Source: Kalmusia sp. IMI 367209
Lineage: Eukaryota; Ascomycota; Dothideomycetes; Pleosporales; Didymosphaeriaceae
NCBI GenBank assembly: GCA_027946365.1
Contig: JAPEUQ010000011.1
Location: 248,001-312,000, forward strand
Length of the DNA: 64,000 bases
Reading direction: 5' to 3'
Shown here: positions 48,797-59,827 of the stretch, one piece after another
Position numbering within the stretch: position 1 is the first letter of the stretch
Layout of the letters: every line of letters starts with the position of its first letter
The notes under the pieces: generated by a model
Database searches by the model: none
The model's input: only the letters and a program-made list of their open reading frames with translations
What the model was told of the DNA's origin: nothing
Position numbers and translations under genes: made by a program

Positions 48797-49502
48797 AGCT
48801 TATAGGAACGTCAGGCTGGTGCCTGACTTGAAACCTTCGTGGTGAGCTGCGAGGTCATGTATCTCTAAGAAATGCTTGTAGCTGCGTATGTAACAAAAGA
48901 TTCTAGTGACATTCAAGCTTTTGGGGTTTGCGATGCGCATCGAGAGCGGGGAGATGACTAATAATAAAGCAGGCTATGTGTTACACAACAGCCTTCACCG
49001 GAAATGATGCCAGCTGAGCCATGTACAGCTCGTATCTAGAAGGGCGAAGAATTGTGATCAGACTGAGACGACCAGGAGCCTATTTCGCTACCTCGCTTGC
49101 CTCTTGCATGGTTCCTGATTCTGACAGCAGCTTTAAAGATTGTATGCGCTGTCAAGGCTTTCTCTCGCGCCTCACAATGAAATCCTCATTTAATAATCGC
49201 AACCAATCCAACACGCACTCGGTACATTTGAGGACTTGACTATATCTACATATATCAGCCCATCGTGCTATGTCGGGTCTTTCCTGAGCTGTGTTGTAGT
49301 CATCTGCAAAGCGACACAATTATGAACTTAGTTTCTGAGGAGCTCTCAAGGCTGTTTAAGAGCTGGCGACCGGTGCGAAAGGCGGAGCTAGCTGGTCTCG
49401 CTAAGGCAACTACGCCACTAGGCTTCAGTGGCCCGAGCTTACGTACATCCACATTGACCGCTAGGAGCACCTCGTCACTTCCAAACTCTTCATGTCCTGA
49501 AG
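48797..49502. other. Divergent promoter region
   Basis: About 700 bases between the ankyrin gene and the acidic protein gene. An 80-codon frame at 49322-49579 overlaps the next gene in another phase and is probably not coding. Confidence 0.45.
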
Positions 49503-50873
49503 ATGTCATCGATAGCCGCCTCGCGAGTCCATCTCAGTCAACTCAAGAACTCCGTCCACAAAGCGGAGAAGGCTGTTGAAAAATCAGAAGTTGCCGAACG
49601 CGCCTTAGCAGATCGGCAAGATAAGAGGCACAGGCGTGAATGGGAAGATTCTGATGAGGACGAACATGAGGACGACGAATTGGGAGATCGCGTTGACGAG
49701 ACGGCAAAAGACGTAGAGGTCGAAGAATACGCCGACGAGGAAGAGGAGGGGTTTGATTTTAGTGCTAAGGCAGAGCGATTGCAACAAGAAACCTTGCGAT
49801 GCAAACTAGAGGCAATTGAAGCTTATAGGTGAATGGTTTCAATTGATATTGAAGAGAAACTGTGGTTTTTCCACAACTAACTCCTGCTACACAGGGCATT
49901 CCTTACCGACTTCGAGGCCTGCGTAAAAGCAGACAGTCTCGGCGCATTGACAGCACTGCACGACACAATGTGTACTAAACTCCCTATTGAGCTACGGGAG
50001 ATAATTTACTCCTACCTCAATATCCAGGCAAGGCACTACGCTGGTGTCTCAACAAGACGACACCCAATCTATGTCAGCCATGGAGACTTTGATCCTAATT
50101 TCCACATCCATGAAGAGATCGAGATCGATGACAATCTGGGAAATGGTCGCAAAGCCTTTGAAGGCGGGACATATGATGTCTGCAAACCCGGAGGTTGGTT
50201 GCTAAACCACGAATATGTAGGCCACGGCCTCGCTCGAGACATGGCCGAAATATTCTACGCCGTAAACGACTTCAACACTGATATGTATCACCTGGAAGAG
50301 CTCCTCACCGTTGACCGCACAAAGACAGGGCTGAAACCTTATGAGTGCGTCCGAGGCAAGCTTGAAATACGCATCCCAACGACAAGGTGCAACGGCAGTA
50401 GTGAACGAGCATGGCAAACCACTGAAAATGAGATCGAATTTCTCAACGGTATACACAAAAAACTGAGCTTGCTCACATTGATCACACACAAATCTGAAGT
50501 TTCCATCGAAATGTGGCTTATTACCTCAGCGCCGTTGTGGCAGCCTGCGGAAGTAGGCGAACGACGTTTCTACAACACCATGGAATCAGTCCGAACGCCA
50601 ATCTACGATCTCATCCATGCCGGAATGAGCATTACCGTTAATCATGTCGCCATGAGCAGTGGCCGTTCACAAAAGATATCTGAAGAACCGTTGAATTACT
50701 TCCGCATGAGCAAGGAGGAATGGGAGGCGGAAAAAAGCGGACGTGCTCCAGACTGGCTGCCGTCGAAGGAATTCGTTTTACAAGAGGATTTGAAGGGAAA
50801 GGAGGCGGAGCGTGGGCTGCAAAGACTTCTTAAGCAGAGATGGGGTCATGTCAAGTCGATAGATGCATACTGA
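49503..50873 (+). CDS. Hypothetical protein: acidic coiled-coil plus F-box/2EXR-like leader
   Basis: A 434-residue protein with one 66-nt intron (49829-49894) that restores IEAYR-AFLTDFEAC. Residues 1-110 are charged and likely helical, with a strongly acidic centre (DSDEDEHEDDELGD; EEYADEEEEG). Then comes TKLPIELREIIYSYL, the kind of short leader seen at the start of F-box-like and 2EXR-type fungal proteins. The remaining ~290 residues have no named domain but are of normal composition. It lies between the ankyrin gene (divergent) and the HET gene (convergent, 75-base gap). Function unknown. Confidence 0.72.
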
Positions 50874-50948
50874 ACAGAACGCGGGTTTACTTGCCCTTCT
50901 AGTCTTCCCACGTTATTATTCCAAGTACAGGATCGAATAGTCTCAGCC

Positions 50949-52376
50949 CTAGCTCATCATTCCCAACCCGTACAACACCTTTGAAAATGGATAAAGCTGA
51001 TCCTTTATGAAATCACCGACCGTCATTCCCATAACCTTTTCAGCCAGCCTCATCTTCCATGCACCGTCATGCATCTTCAGCACATTGAGGATCAACAGTG
51101 AGAGAACGCAAGTACTATAGCTCACTATCTCCGTTCTAAACCTCACAGTCTGTAGCGTCCACCCGAACTGGCACACATTCGCAAAAATGGGGATCCGATC
51201 CGCCACAACAGCGTTCTCGCACCCCTCCATAGCCCTGAACACAGCGTTGACGGTTTCAAACTGCCCCTTTACGACATCCTCTTTGTGGTCGGCCTCAGTG
51301 TATTGTTCCATGTTACGTATAGCCTCGCCGACGGTGCTCGTACTCACTTTCCTGATGCCGAAATTCTCGAACCCGGGGACGTGTATTCTGTGGTCGGTAG
51401 ACCGTGAGGCTTCGAACTTGAACTTTGTGAGGCGCATCATGGTAAGAGCAACGGTCTTGCAGGAGCAGTCGCTCTCGAACGGGATTCTGAGGTCGAGTTT
51501 GAGATGTCCTTTGTATCCACTTTTAAGGTGTTTCATCCTGTCGGAGAAGGAGACAAGATGTTGCTCGGGTATGCACCAGTCTCGCGAGGCAAGCGGATCC
51601 GCAACATCAGTGTTCAGTCCGAGGACCGGGGACACGGGTACGACATAGTGGCATGCGTTTGCGAAAAAGCGCTCCTGGTACGTCCATGTGCGAGAGAACC
51701 ATCGGTCTTTTGCTAGTCGTTGTAAAGCAAGAAGGCACAGTTCTCGGCTCCTACAATCGTCGCTATCAATTAATTCTTCGAAGACCTCCGCACTGCCGCG
51801 TACGAATGGGTACAAGCCTGCCGCCATCGACACGCTGTCAATCATGCTAGACAGCAGTACGACCGTGAAAGCGCTTCGTCTGTAGATCTCGTGCATGGCT
51901 TGTAAGTGGTTCTCGACATCTTCAATATCGTCTTGCTGAATACACTCTTGGTCGATCCAAATCAGAACCCGATCCAGCTTTGCTTGAGCAAATTGATATG
52001 CGCGATGCAGGACGATTGGGTTGCAGTTCGGGGCTCGGGGCTTTGGGTCTGTGCTCCATATCTTGTAACTTGGGATACTGTTTGCAAATGCATTTGTGAG
52101 CGACTCAGGTTGTTGCCATGTGTATGAAACGGCGATATATTCTGTGTTTTCGGTATGTTCATGCGGGGGTGTTAGGCGCAGATGCACGGTATTGGAAGGA
52201 TAGTTTCTTGGTTGAGGATTTAGTGGGGTGAGGAAGCGCAGATGAATCGGGTGTGTGCTGTGGTGTAATTTACTGGAGCGACTTAAAGCAAGACGCTCGA
52301 TCTTTTGAAGTTCTGCGATAAGTGCTGAGGGTGTACTGTGAATTTCACGAAAGGTCTTGGAGGTATCGTATTCCAT
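50949..52376 (-). CDS. Heterokaryon incompatibility (HET) domain protein
   Basis: A single-exon gene of 475 residues. The HET domain shows its three usual blocks: EYIAVSYTWQ near residues 80-90, VLIWIDQECIQQDDIEDVENHL near 138-160, and AKDRWFSRTWTYQERF near 220-235. HET proteins trigger or take part in cell death when genetically different hyphae fuse. The C-terminal half (about residues 240-475) is not recognised and may supply partner specificity. The reading frame is intact. Its neighbours include a STAND-type protein, the class of partner known to work with HET proteins in other fungi. Confidence 0.92.
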   Translation of the reverse strand: MEYDTSKTFREIHSTPSALIAELQKIERLALSRSSKLHHSTHPIHLRFLTPLNPQPRNYPSNTVHLRLTPPHEHTENTEYIAVSYTWQQPESLTNAFANSIPSYKIWSTDPKPRAPNCNPIVLHRAYQFAQAKLDRVLIWIDQECIQQDDIEDVENHLQAMHEIYRRSAFTVVLLSSMIDSVSMAAGLYPFVRGSAEVFEELIDSDDCRSRELCLLALQRLAKDRWFSRTWTYQERFFANACHYVVPVSPVLGLNTDVADPLASRDWCIPEQHLVSFSDRMKHLKSGYKGHLKLDLRIPFESDCSCKTVALTMMRLTKFKFEASRSTDHRIHVPGFENFGIRKVSTSTVGEAIRNMEQYTEADHKEDVVKGQFETVNAVFRAMEGCENAVVADRIPIFANVCQFGWTLQTVRFRTEIVSYSTCVLSLLILNVLKMHDGAWKMRLAEKVMGMTVGDFIKDQLYPFSKVLYGLGMMS

Positions 52377-52474
52377 CTTATACGTCGCACAGTCTGTGAA
52401 AGCTCAACATTTTTAATATACTAATCTACAGGCAGAAAGTCGTGATAAGGCGTTCAAAACGATATTTTTGATCC

Positions 52475-54104
52475 CTAAGGCAGCTTGCTCTGTAGTGTGA
52501 CGTCGGTGGCTGCCTGCTCAGCCTCATCAGGCTCCGACTCACGGTATTCAGAGCTAGTTCCAAGCTTGAAGCCCAAGTACATTGTCATGAGAAATGTCGC
52601 GCACAACATGGCGAATACTGTCCACTACGCATCAAGTCAGCTTTCATAACTGTGCAACGGATTTGCGGTTTTGGATAACTTACATTGCCCATGGGATAAT
52701 TCGGTCCATCACCGCTGGGAAATAAGAACGGAGCGCTGATACCGCCAGTATTGGAGAAAGCGATGGTCACGCCTGTAGCCAAAGCTGTTGCTGTAGATCC
52801 AGAAACAGTCGCAGTCCTATGTGCGAGGAAAGGCATGACGGCTGCATTAGTGCACGCAATCAGAAATACAGCGACATAGCGACCGATCCAGTTCTTCACC
52901 ACGGCCAGGAGCAGATATCCAGTACCAACTAGAAAGAGTCCAGCAAGTGAATGACGAATTCGCTCCTTCGAAAAGTCAGAGTGCAGACAGTTGCCCACGA
53001 TAATGATCAGTCCGAAAACGTTCGGCGGGACAGTCAGCAGCTGCGCGGTATACTAAATAGCAGAATGGTCAGCGGCTTTTCTTTTTACACGTCTTATGAG
53101 GGGTTCTTACGCCTTTGAATCCGAGATTTGCTACAATCGTCGGAGAAAAGTAGCCGAAAGCGTTCAGGCTGTTGACCATGAAGAAATAGCTAACACCGTA
53201 GACGTAAAACAATGGATCGAGGAGAGTTTTGATCGCAGACTTTCGGTCGAATGTTTTATCTTCCTTCGTAGGAGCGGCCGATCCCATGCGAGCGATGGCA
53301 AAGATCCGCTCTTCTTCGGTAAAGAATTTCGCATCCTGTGGATAATCGGGCATCCATATCCATACAACGATTCCGACAAGGACCGCTGGAATTCCAGTAA
53401 TGATGAAAAGCCATTGCCAGCCTGCCAAATTAGCCTTTCCGTTAAGGAAGGATATACCCGTTGCCAGAAGACCACTGAATGCTCCCGCAACGGCAACGGA
53501 TCCCGCGAAGATGGCAAGGCGAGTTGCTCGCTCTGATGGCTTGTACCAATAGCAGAGGTACATGACGACACCAGGAAAAAATCCAGCTTCAGCGACACCG
53601 AGGAAGAATCGTACCGCCAAAAGGCCTTCGAAGCTCGACACGGCCGATGTGCAGATCGTGATGATGCCCCAGCTGATCATAATGCGGCCAATCCATACCG
53701 ATGGGGAGAAGTACTTCATTAAAAAGTTGCTGGGTGCTTCGAAGAACACATACGGAACAAAGAAGACAGCGACAGCAATATTGTAACGAATGCCAGTCAG
53801 GTGGAGTGTTTTGACGATATTATCTTCGGGTATGTCGTTGTTGAGCGTCCTCGCATTGCCCAAATTCACCTACACTCTATTAGGATGCTGTCATGTTGTT
53901 TAAGGGAATGCTTGAACTTACACGGTCGAGGTAGTTGATTAGGTATGAAATACAGATGAATGGTAAAATGCGCATGTCAATCTTGCGTACAATGCGTCTC
54001 TCCATCGCCTTGTCGTTCAAATCCGGGACGTATACCGAACCGACAGATACATCTTGCTCGCTGACACCCTGACCAATGGGTTTCGCTTCTTTCATTGTCG
54101 CCAT
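52475..54104 (-). CDS. MFS anion:cation symporter (Dal5/allantoate permease type)
   Basis: Predicted 12-segment plasma-membrane transporter of the ACS family, whose fungal members import allantoate, nicotinate, pantothenate, biotin or related organic acids. Four exons encode 486 residues; introns are 53870-53921, 53053-53110 and 52625-52683. Family marks are INYLDR-VNLGNARTLNNDI around the first intron, PSNFLMKYFSPSVWIGR, GVAEAGFFPGVVMYLCYWYKPSERA, GWQWLFIITGIPAV and MPDYPQDAKFFTEEER. The tail is acidic and short. All frames are clean. The P450 gene lies upstream on the same strand, but a functional link is unproven. Confidence 0.93.
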
Positions 54105-55125
54105 GACTAACGTCTACGCGTGAGTTGGAGCTGGGCGAAATGTTCAGAACCGGGTGCGATCCCGGAATCGGTACGACTGTCGCGCATCATTTCAATGTTT
54201 CCTCGACGTGGAGATATGTACCTCTCGCGTCGTCTCTCTTATCGGGATTGACAAAATTGACGTGCAAGATTTTCTGGCTCCGTCTCAAGTCGAGCCATAT
54301 GTTAGCTTGGCTGATAACGACGTGAATTGAGATGAATTCCGCTGTTTGTCAGTTCGCCTTGAGCCAATAGATGGGCTGGCAAAGTAGCCGATAAGCTGGC
54401 TTGACTAACGAGAAGCCGCGATAACGCCAAAGGCGCCGTTGATATTGCACCGAAAATTCCACCGACCGTGGGTGTACATCTCCTAGATTCGGCCCTCATC
54501 AAAGACATGAGCATCCGAAGTGTGGCAATAGCGAGGACCTTCCGATTCATTATCGTCGGAACTTAAGGTTGGCTGATTGTTTTGCTGTATGCATTTGTCG
54601 TTAGAACTCGAGCCAGGTCCCTAATCTACTATAGCATCCATCACTGTGGCCGCTGCCCCGCTATCCGTCCGTAGCTGACGTACCTTTCTGTGAACTGATG
54701 TGTTTTTGTCGCAGCTATCGCTGTGCGTCGCCACGGACACAATTTCGATCCTACCATTACTATGGATGAACTACGTTGTTGATCAGTGATGGGAGAAGAC
54801 AAGCAGCAAGCTATAAATTGTAATGCTAGGAGGAAGCGCGCCGCGCAAGCAAGGGGTACGCAATAACAGAAGCGCAATCCACAGCGCAGAAGTTCTGCAT
54901 CGACTCAAGCGACGCGATGGAGTACGCAAAGGAGCAAGGTGGAGTTTCTGGGGACTCGTCACGGGGGTTAGCCGCTAAAAAAGATCGCGTGGTCCTATTT
55001 GAGCAATGTTCCCCGCGCAGAGTGGAGAAGATTAGTGAATTATCCCGAGGCCGTGATGCTAGCTAGTTTCACCATTACATAATTTTTCCTCCCTCGATGA
55101 CTGATATTAGGATTTGGCAGTCTTC
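54105..55125. other. 1.0-kb intergenic region
   Basis: Promoter of the Dal5-type transporter and 3' flank of the P450 gene. No supported coding sequence. Confidence 0.5.
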
Positions 55126-56965
55126 TCAAACAACTTTAATTCGGAGACCTTTGCTCTCCAGCCTGGGTAATGGTATGATGTAGTCATGATTTTGAATTAT
55201 ATCACTTTCGTCCGTCTCGAAGAGTTCTAGTCTTGGAGCTCCAGGCCGGAATACAATCGAGAGTGTCTTATTGAGCTCCATGAAAGCGAGGCTGGATTCA
55301 AGTTAGCATATATTAAATAATTCAGGTATAGAGAATGGCTCCTCACTTCATGCCGAGACAATTTCTAGAGCCCTTGGAGAATGGGACAAGACAACGAGTC
55401 ATAGCTGGTGTGACGCCCTTCATCCAGCGATCTGGGTTGAATTTGAAGGGGTCAGGGTAGATACTTGGATCAGTATGGTTCATATATGCTGACATGCCAA
55501 CGGAGACCTTATTTCTGATTAACACTATTGTCGGCAAAAATATGAATAAACACTTACTCCAGCTGGAATAACCCAATCGCGGTAGCGAATGGGTTGGTCG
55601 GGGGAAACGCGAGGGAGACGATGCATGACACCATAGCTGAGCCTCAAGCCCTCCTTAATCAGTGCTTGCAGGAAGGGAAGTCGCTCCAACTCAACAAGAG
55701 ATGGCAATCTCTCAGGAAACCCTTCCATGAGAGGGGCCAGTTCATCCTGTAGTCTTCTGCGGAAGTCGTCATTAGCAATAATGTAAAAGCTAATGAAATC
55801 TAGAGTACGAGCAGAGCTGATACTGCCAGCACCCAAGAAGACTTGCGCTTCTCTGGTCAATCTCTCGACAGAAAGATCGCTCTCGGGAAGTCCGCTGGTG
55901 AGAAGATGCCGAAAGACAGAGTTGCGCGTCTCGAAAGCCGTATGATTCGGCTTTTCCATCAGCTCTCTTTTAGCATCGATAATGTGTTGCTGTGCATAGT
56001 CGCGAAACTTCTCAAAGGTGACCAACCGTGGGTCGAGCCAGCGTAGCACTTCAGAGGGTATCATGTTTATCAATCTTGGGTGTATTAGCCTTCTCTCTAA
56101 GTTCCATCAGTCTTAGGGGATATATACTTGATTAATTGTGGGAACGCCATAACCAGGGGAAGCGAGTAGATGAATTGGTGAAGGAGGTTGTACCATTCAA
56201 CGCCGAAATTCTGTTCATCAATCATGCTTGAGTTGCTTTCGAAACATATTTTACCAACTACATCAGCTGCAAGAGCTACATAGGCATGATCGAGGCGAAT
56301 CACTTGATTAGTCCCTTGATAACTTTCGAGCCGTCGTACGAAGCGTCTGGCCACATCTGCGACCATTGGCTCGAGCTTAGTTACACCTGCGCGAGAGAAG
56401 AATGGTTCTAAAGGTTTTCTTCGCCGACGATGTAGGTCGTGTGAAGTCGACAAAAAGTGAGTGCCTGCAACAAACATCATCGCGTCAATGTTGACCTAAG
56501 AATTAGAATATTCGTGTATGCTTACCGTCGAAATCGATACCACGTGCAAAACCTGCATAATTATCGGTCTTTCTCACGCTTCCTGAGACGTTGATCGAGT
56601 TATAGAACTCAGGGTCATGGATCGACAGTTCATGTGGAGTTATTCGAACAATAGGTCCTTTTCGGTACCGATGACATTAGCGCGGTCCCTACTGCCTATA
56701 AAGAACCGATCGGCTTACCATATTTGTCATGCATTTTCTTGATCTCGAAAACATATTTTCCCCTTCGGAAATAGTCATGGTAAAATTCATACCAATCGGT
56801 GGCTGCCGCGAGTTTCGGACCCGGGAACTTGGCAAGGGGCGAGAAGAAGAGGCGATGTGTAACAAGAACCACTGTGTACGCCGTGACGACGAAGAGCGCG
56901 ACGGCCACGTAGTGTTCGAGCAGCGCGCTGAGCACGCGCGACTCGAGCGGCACCGAATAGACCAT
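55126..56965 (-). CDS. Cytochrome P450 monooxygenase
   Basis: Predicted microsomal P450 of 519 residues from six exons; introns are 56658-56718, 56465-56525, 56075-56127, 55508-55557 and 55292-55346. One N-terminal membrane anchor (YVAVALFVVTAYTVVLVTH) is followed by a proline region (LAKFPGPKLAAAT). The C-helix is HRRRRKPLEPFFSR, the I-helix GAGSISSARTLDF, the ExxR motif KEGLRL, the PERF-type region FNPDRWM and the haem loop PFSKGSRNCLGM with Cys ligand. The I-helix has Ser where most P450s have the oxygen-activating Thr. The start is the ATG at 56965; upstream codons in frame begin only with GTG. Substrate unknown; the family resembles fungal secondary-metabolism P450s. Confidence 0.92.
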
Positions 56966-58139
56966 CGTATACACCCTTGCACAGTGTACCGGCAGGCTGG
57001 GTGTGTTGAAGCGCTGCCCTGTCGTTACGCGGTCACACGCATGCCGCGAAAATCCTTCGGCCGCTTACTTAATCACGTGGCCCCAATCGGTCAGGCGTCA
57101 AGCCGTTCGCTGCGTGATCACAAAAGAATCGAAAGTTCAGCCCTCATACGTTTACGATACCATTATTCCATTTTTCAAAGGATTTAGACTGATTTATAGC
57201 AGACAACCTCAGAGATGTTGATTGAATCATAGACTGGTCTTGATACGAACCTCCGAAGCTTTCCAAATATCCCCACAGCATGTCGTTCATTTATTCACAA
57301 CCCATTTAACGTTAAATCAATAATGAAATGCTCGCATGATGAATTCCTAGTCGCAACTTTAGTCTAGTCCCGTTTTGGCGTTTCTGAAATAACATTTTTC
57401 ACAGCCTGACAAACACCTTACATCTTCCCATACACATTTCTTTCAGCATTACTAAGCTATGACCTGCGGGATGTCAACGATCGCTCGGCTTCCAGCTACA
57501 GATAGCTGCCAGGAATCTTGATGTTTCGACTAACCACTATAATAAAGTTAGCTGAAAAACCATCGCATGAGAAAGAAGACAGAAATAAACCTAGTATCAG
57601 AACTTTCAAAGGCTAAGGACCGGGACGCAAAGCTTAAATGGAGGGAGGAATGTCGGCTGACTGTTCAAAGCAATGAACATATTGTGGGGTTCATCGCGGG
57701 TACCTGCTCTGATGCTGACAAAACTGTGTACTCTTGTTGGTCGTGCGTCCGGGTCCTGTTGCATTCCGTCTGAAGCTGTTGGCTCTAAGATGTGTAGAAA
57801 GTTTCTCGCTGCAACGCAGAGGGGTCTGAATCTCTACCCGGAAGTACCCGTACCTTGTGCAACGGCACCACTGGATAACATAAGATCGTACTTGATTCCC
57901 TCTCTCCTCTGCCACTTTCTCACTCGTAATTCTTCCACTCATTCGTCAACGAATTTGTCACAACAACCTTGATACATACGTTAAGCTCACAAACTTTCAC
58001 GATGCTCCACCTTCCGCCAATTCTCCACTAAGGACCTACTTATACGATGTATGTGTCACATTCCAATGATTTAATACTGTTGAACTGTCACGAGCAACGA
58101 GAATACACCCAAACCAAGCTGAACCACATCACAGACACG
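56966..58139. other. 1.2-kb intergenic region
   Basis: Holds the P450 promoter and the leader of the small gene at 58140. Frames at 57003-57972 have no recognisable features. Confidence 0.45.
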
Positions 58140-58520
58140 ATGGGATATGACTGCGGCTTTGACATCCACCCCCGGCTCGAACCAGTTACCTCTAACAAAG
58201 AGACATACCATCGATTCTTAGGAGAGATCATACACAAATACGAGAATACAATAGACAAGGGAGGACGAAGAGACGACGGGAAAGTTTTGATCACGGATTC
58301 GGAAAAGGATAACAAGGACTACATTTGGATCATGGTTGGAGAGTGTCCAAGTATACCCAGTAAGCCGGAACGCTGTGACTACTTCCTTCGTTTCAGTTCC
58401 AAGGTCAGCGGAAACTTGACGACGCCAATGCGCTCTAACATTGGAGGTTCAAGATGCGCACTAAACAACGTAGTTTGTTCCAACACGAACCCGCGATACG
58501 AAGGCGCGGCGCAAAGTTAG
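58140..58520 (+). CDS. Small conserved-type hypothetical protein
   Basis: About 126 residues from the ATG at 58140 (MGYDCGFDIHPRLEP). The order of segments (MGYDCGFDI, ETYHRFLGEIIHKYE, DYIWIMVGECPSIP, YFLRFSSKVSG) looks like a small fungal protein type I have seen only as uncharacterised. The frame also extends 31 codons upstream to 58047, but the inner ATG fits better. After KVSGNLTTP the sequence becomes Asn/Ser/Cys-rich and less typical, so a missed intron or frame change near 58420 is possible. Function unknown. Confidence 0.55.
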   Translation: MGYDCGFDIHPRLEPVTSNKETYHRFLGEIIHKYENTIDKGGRRDDGKVLITDSEKDNKDYIWIMVGECPSIPSKPERCDYFLRFSSKVSGNLTTPMRSNIGGSRCALNNVVCSNTNPRYEGAAQS

Positions 58521-59078
58521 TGACTAAAAGAAGAAGAAGTCGAGCGAGCGGACGATGCTACACAACCTAGGAATAACTAGGATGATCTGCATCTGTGTTG
58601 AAGTTGCATTGTTACCGCATTAGGTATAGCCCCTACGGCCACTTCAAGTCTCGCTCTATCGCTACCTAAAAGGGTAACAAGAATGTCCAAGAAAAAGCAC
58701 AGACACTCGCGCACGCATCTTTCCAAGTTGCGACAACTTTCTGCACATTTGTTTGGACGCAACTGGTAGTGCGATGACGTTCGCTGGCCGCAATGGTGTA
58801 AGTGGCGGCGCAATTACGAGGCTGAGAGGTAAATAGCTTTAGTATATAAAGCACAACCGTGACACCAGAGTTAGCTTTCGCTATACTCGTATTCAGAAAC
58901 TGCCAGAAAATTTCTTTGAAACTACTTTTCAAGATCTGAAGCCGCCCTCGACACATCATACTTTATGGCCTCAGAAGACACATCGTCTGCTACACTCTCC
59001 TCCCAATCCTAGCTCAAAATACTTCTCCCAGTCTCCCTGTTTGACACTGATAAACCGACTACTTCACAATCAACGAAG
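58521..59078. other. Intergenic: promoter of the glycine-rich protein gene
   Basis: About 560 bases. A TATATAAA at 58843-58850 lies about 230 nt before the next ATG and could be a TATA box if the leader is long. Nothing else is seen. Confidence 0.4.
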
Positions 59079-59462
59079 ATGGGGTGCGGTAGCTCGAAAC
59101 TCTCCCCATGCTACGCAACGCACGCCCCCCACAAACCCTACATGTCACAACCAGCCTACGGACCACATCAACGCTACCATGCTCAACCGGCATATGGATA
59201 TCACGCACCCTACAATTCATATCAGGCCTACGGTCAGCAGCCGTACGGCACGGCCGCATTGAAGCCGTATCCTAAGCATGGCAAGAAGATGAAAAAGAAG
59301 CAGAAGAATTATGACAAATGGGGCCCAGCTGGAGAAGCAGTGGGGGGATTGTTGGGTAGCGCCGCTAATGGAGGAGGTGGGTGGTTCGGAGGTGATGGTG
59401 GTGGTGGTGGTGGTGGTGGAGGAGGGGCAGATGGAGGTGGTGGCGGTGGCGGGGCAGTATGA
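59079..59462 (+). CDS. Small Tyr/Gln/Gly-rich protein with N-myristoylation-type start
   Basis: A 127-residue unspliced frame. It starts MGCGSSKLSPC, which fits an N-myristoylation signal followed by cysteines that could be palmitoylated, so membrane attachment is likely if expressed. Next come a Tyr/Pro/Gln/His region (YNSYQAYGQQPYG), a lysine cluster (KHGKKMKKKQK), EAVGGLLGSAANGGGG and a poly-Gly tail. Low-complexity composition suggests a flexible or phase-separating region. Similar MGCGSS/KKxKKxQK proteins occur in filamentous fungi, but I know no function. Expression is not proven. Confidence 0.62.
   Translation: MGCGSSKLSPCYATHAPHKPYMSQPAYGPHQRYHAQPAYGYHAPYNSYQAYGQQPYGTAALKPYPKHGKKMKKKQKNYDKWGPAGEAVGGLLGSAANGGGGWFGGDGGGGGGGGGGADGGGGGGGAV
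59393..59456 (+). repeat. GGT/GGA-rich simple repeat encoding poly-Gly
   Basis: A run of about 20 mostly GGT, GGA and GGC codons at the 3' end of the small Gly-rich gene, with a short GCA-GAT interruption. Its length is likely variable between strains. Confidence 0.8.
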
Positions 59463-59827
59463 TGATTTGTATGGATTTGTCGCTTTGTTCTCAAGTGGAT
59501 GGCACATTCAAGGTTGCAACTTGCTAGTCTTAGCCATTGGTCTAGTGGTCTAAAGGTATATCTTCCCAGTTTGATGAAGTAAATGTATGATAGGATAGTA
59601 GGTCGCTATGGGATGAAATCATCAATTTTCCTGTCTTACAATTTTCTGGTTCTTCTGTTGCTTTCGCTTGTCAATTGTCGCTCTGGGTCATCATTGCTGC
59701 GCTGGTGTGACCGATGTCTGTTGCAATGGCTCATCTTCGTTCACATCTCGTCATCCAGCCTCCTAGGCCCACTTGTATCGCAATAGTAGGAAAGCACACC
59801 TCTTCAGGTCAGTTGCCTAGTCTTCAC
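59463..59827. other. Convergent intergenic region
   Basis: About 365 bases between the Gly-rich gene and the Git1-type transporter 3' ends. No gene is seen. Confidence 0.5.

Noticed and set aside
49265..49579. 104-codon frame before the acidic protein gene
   Set aside because: Overlaps the acidic protein in another phase and has no features of its own.
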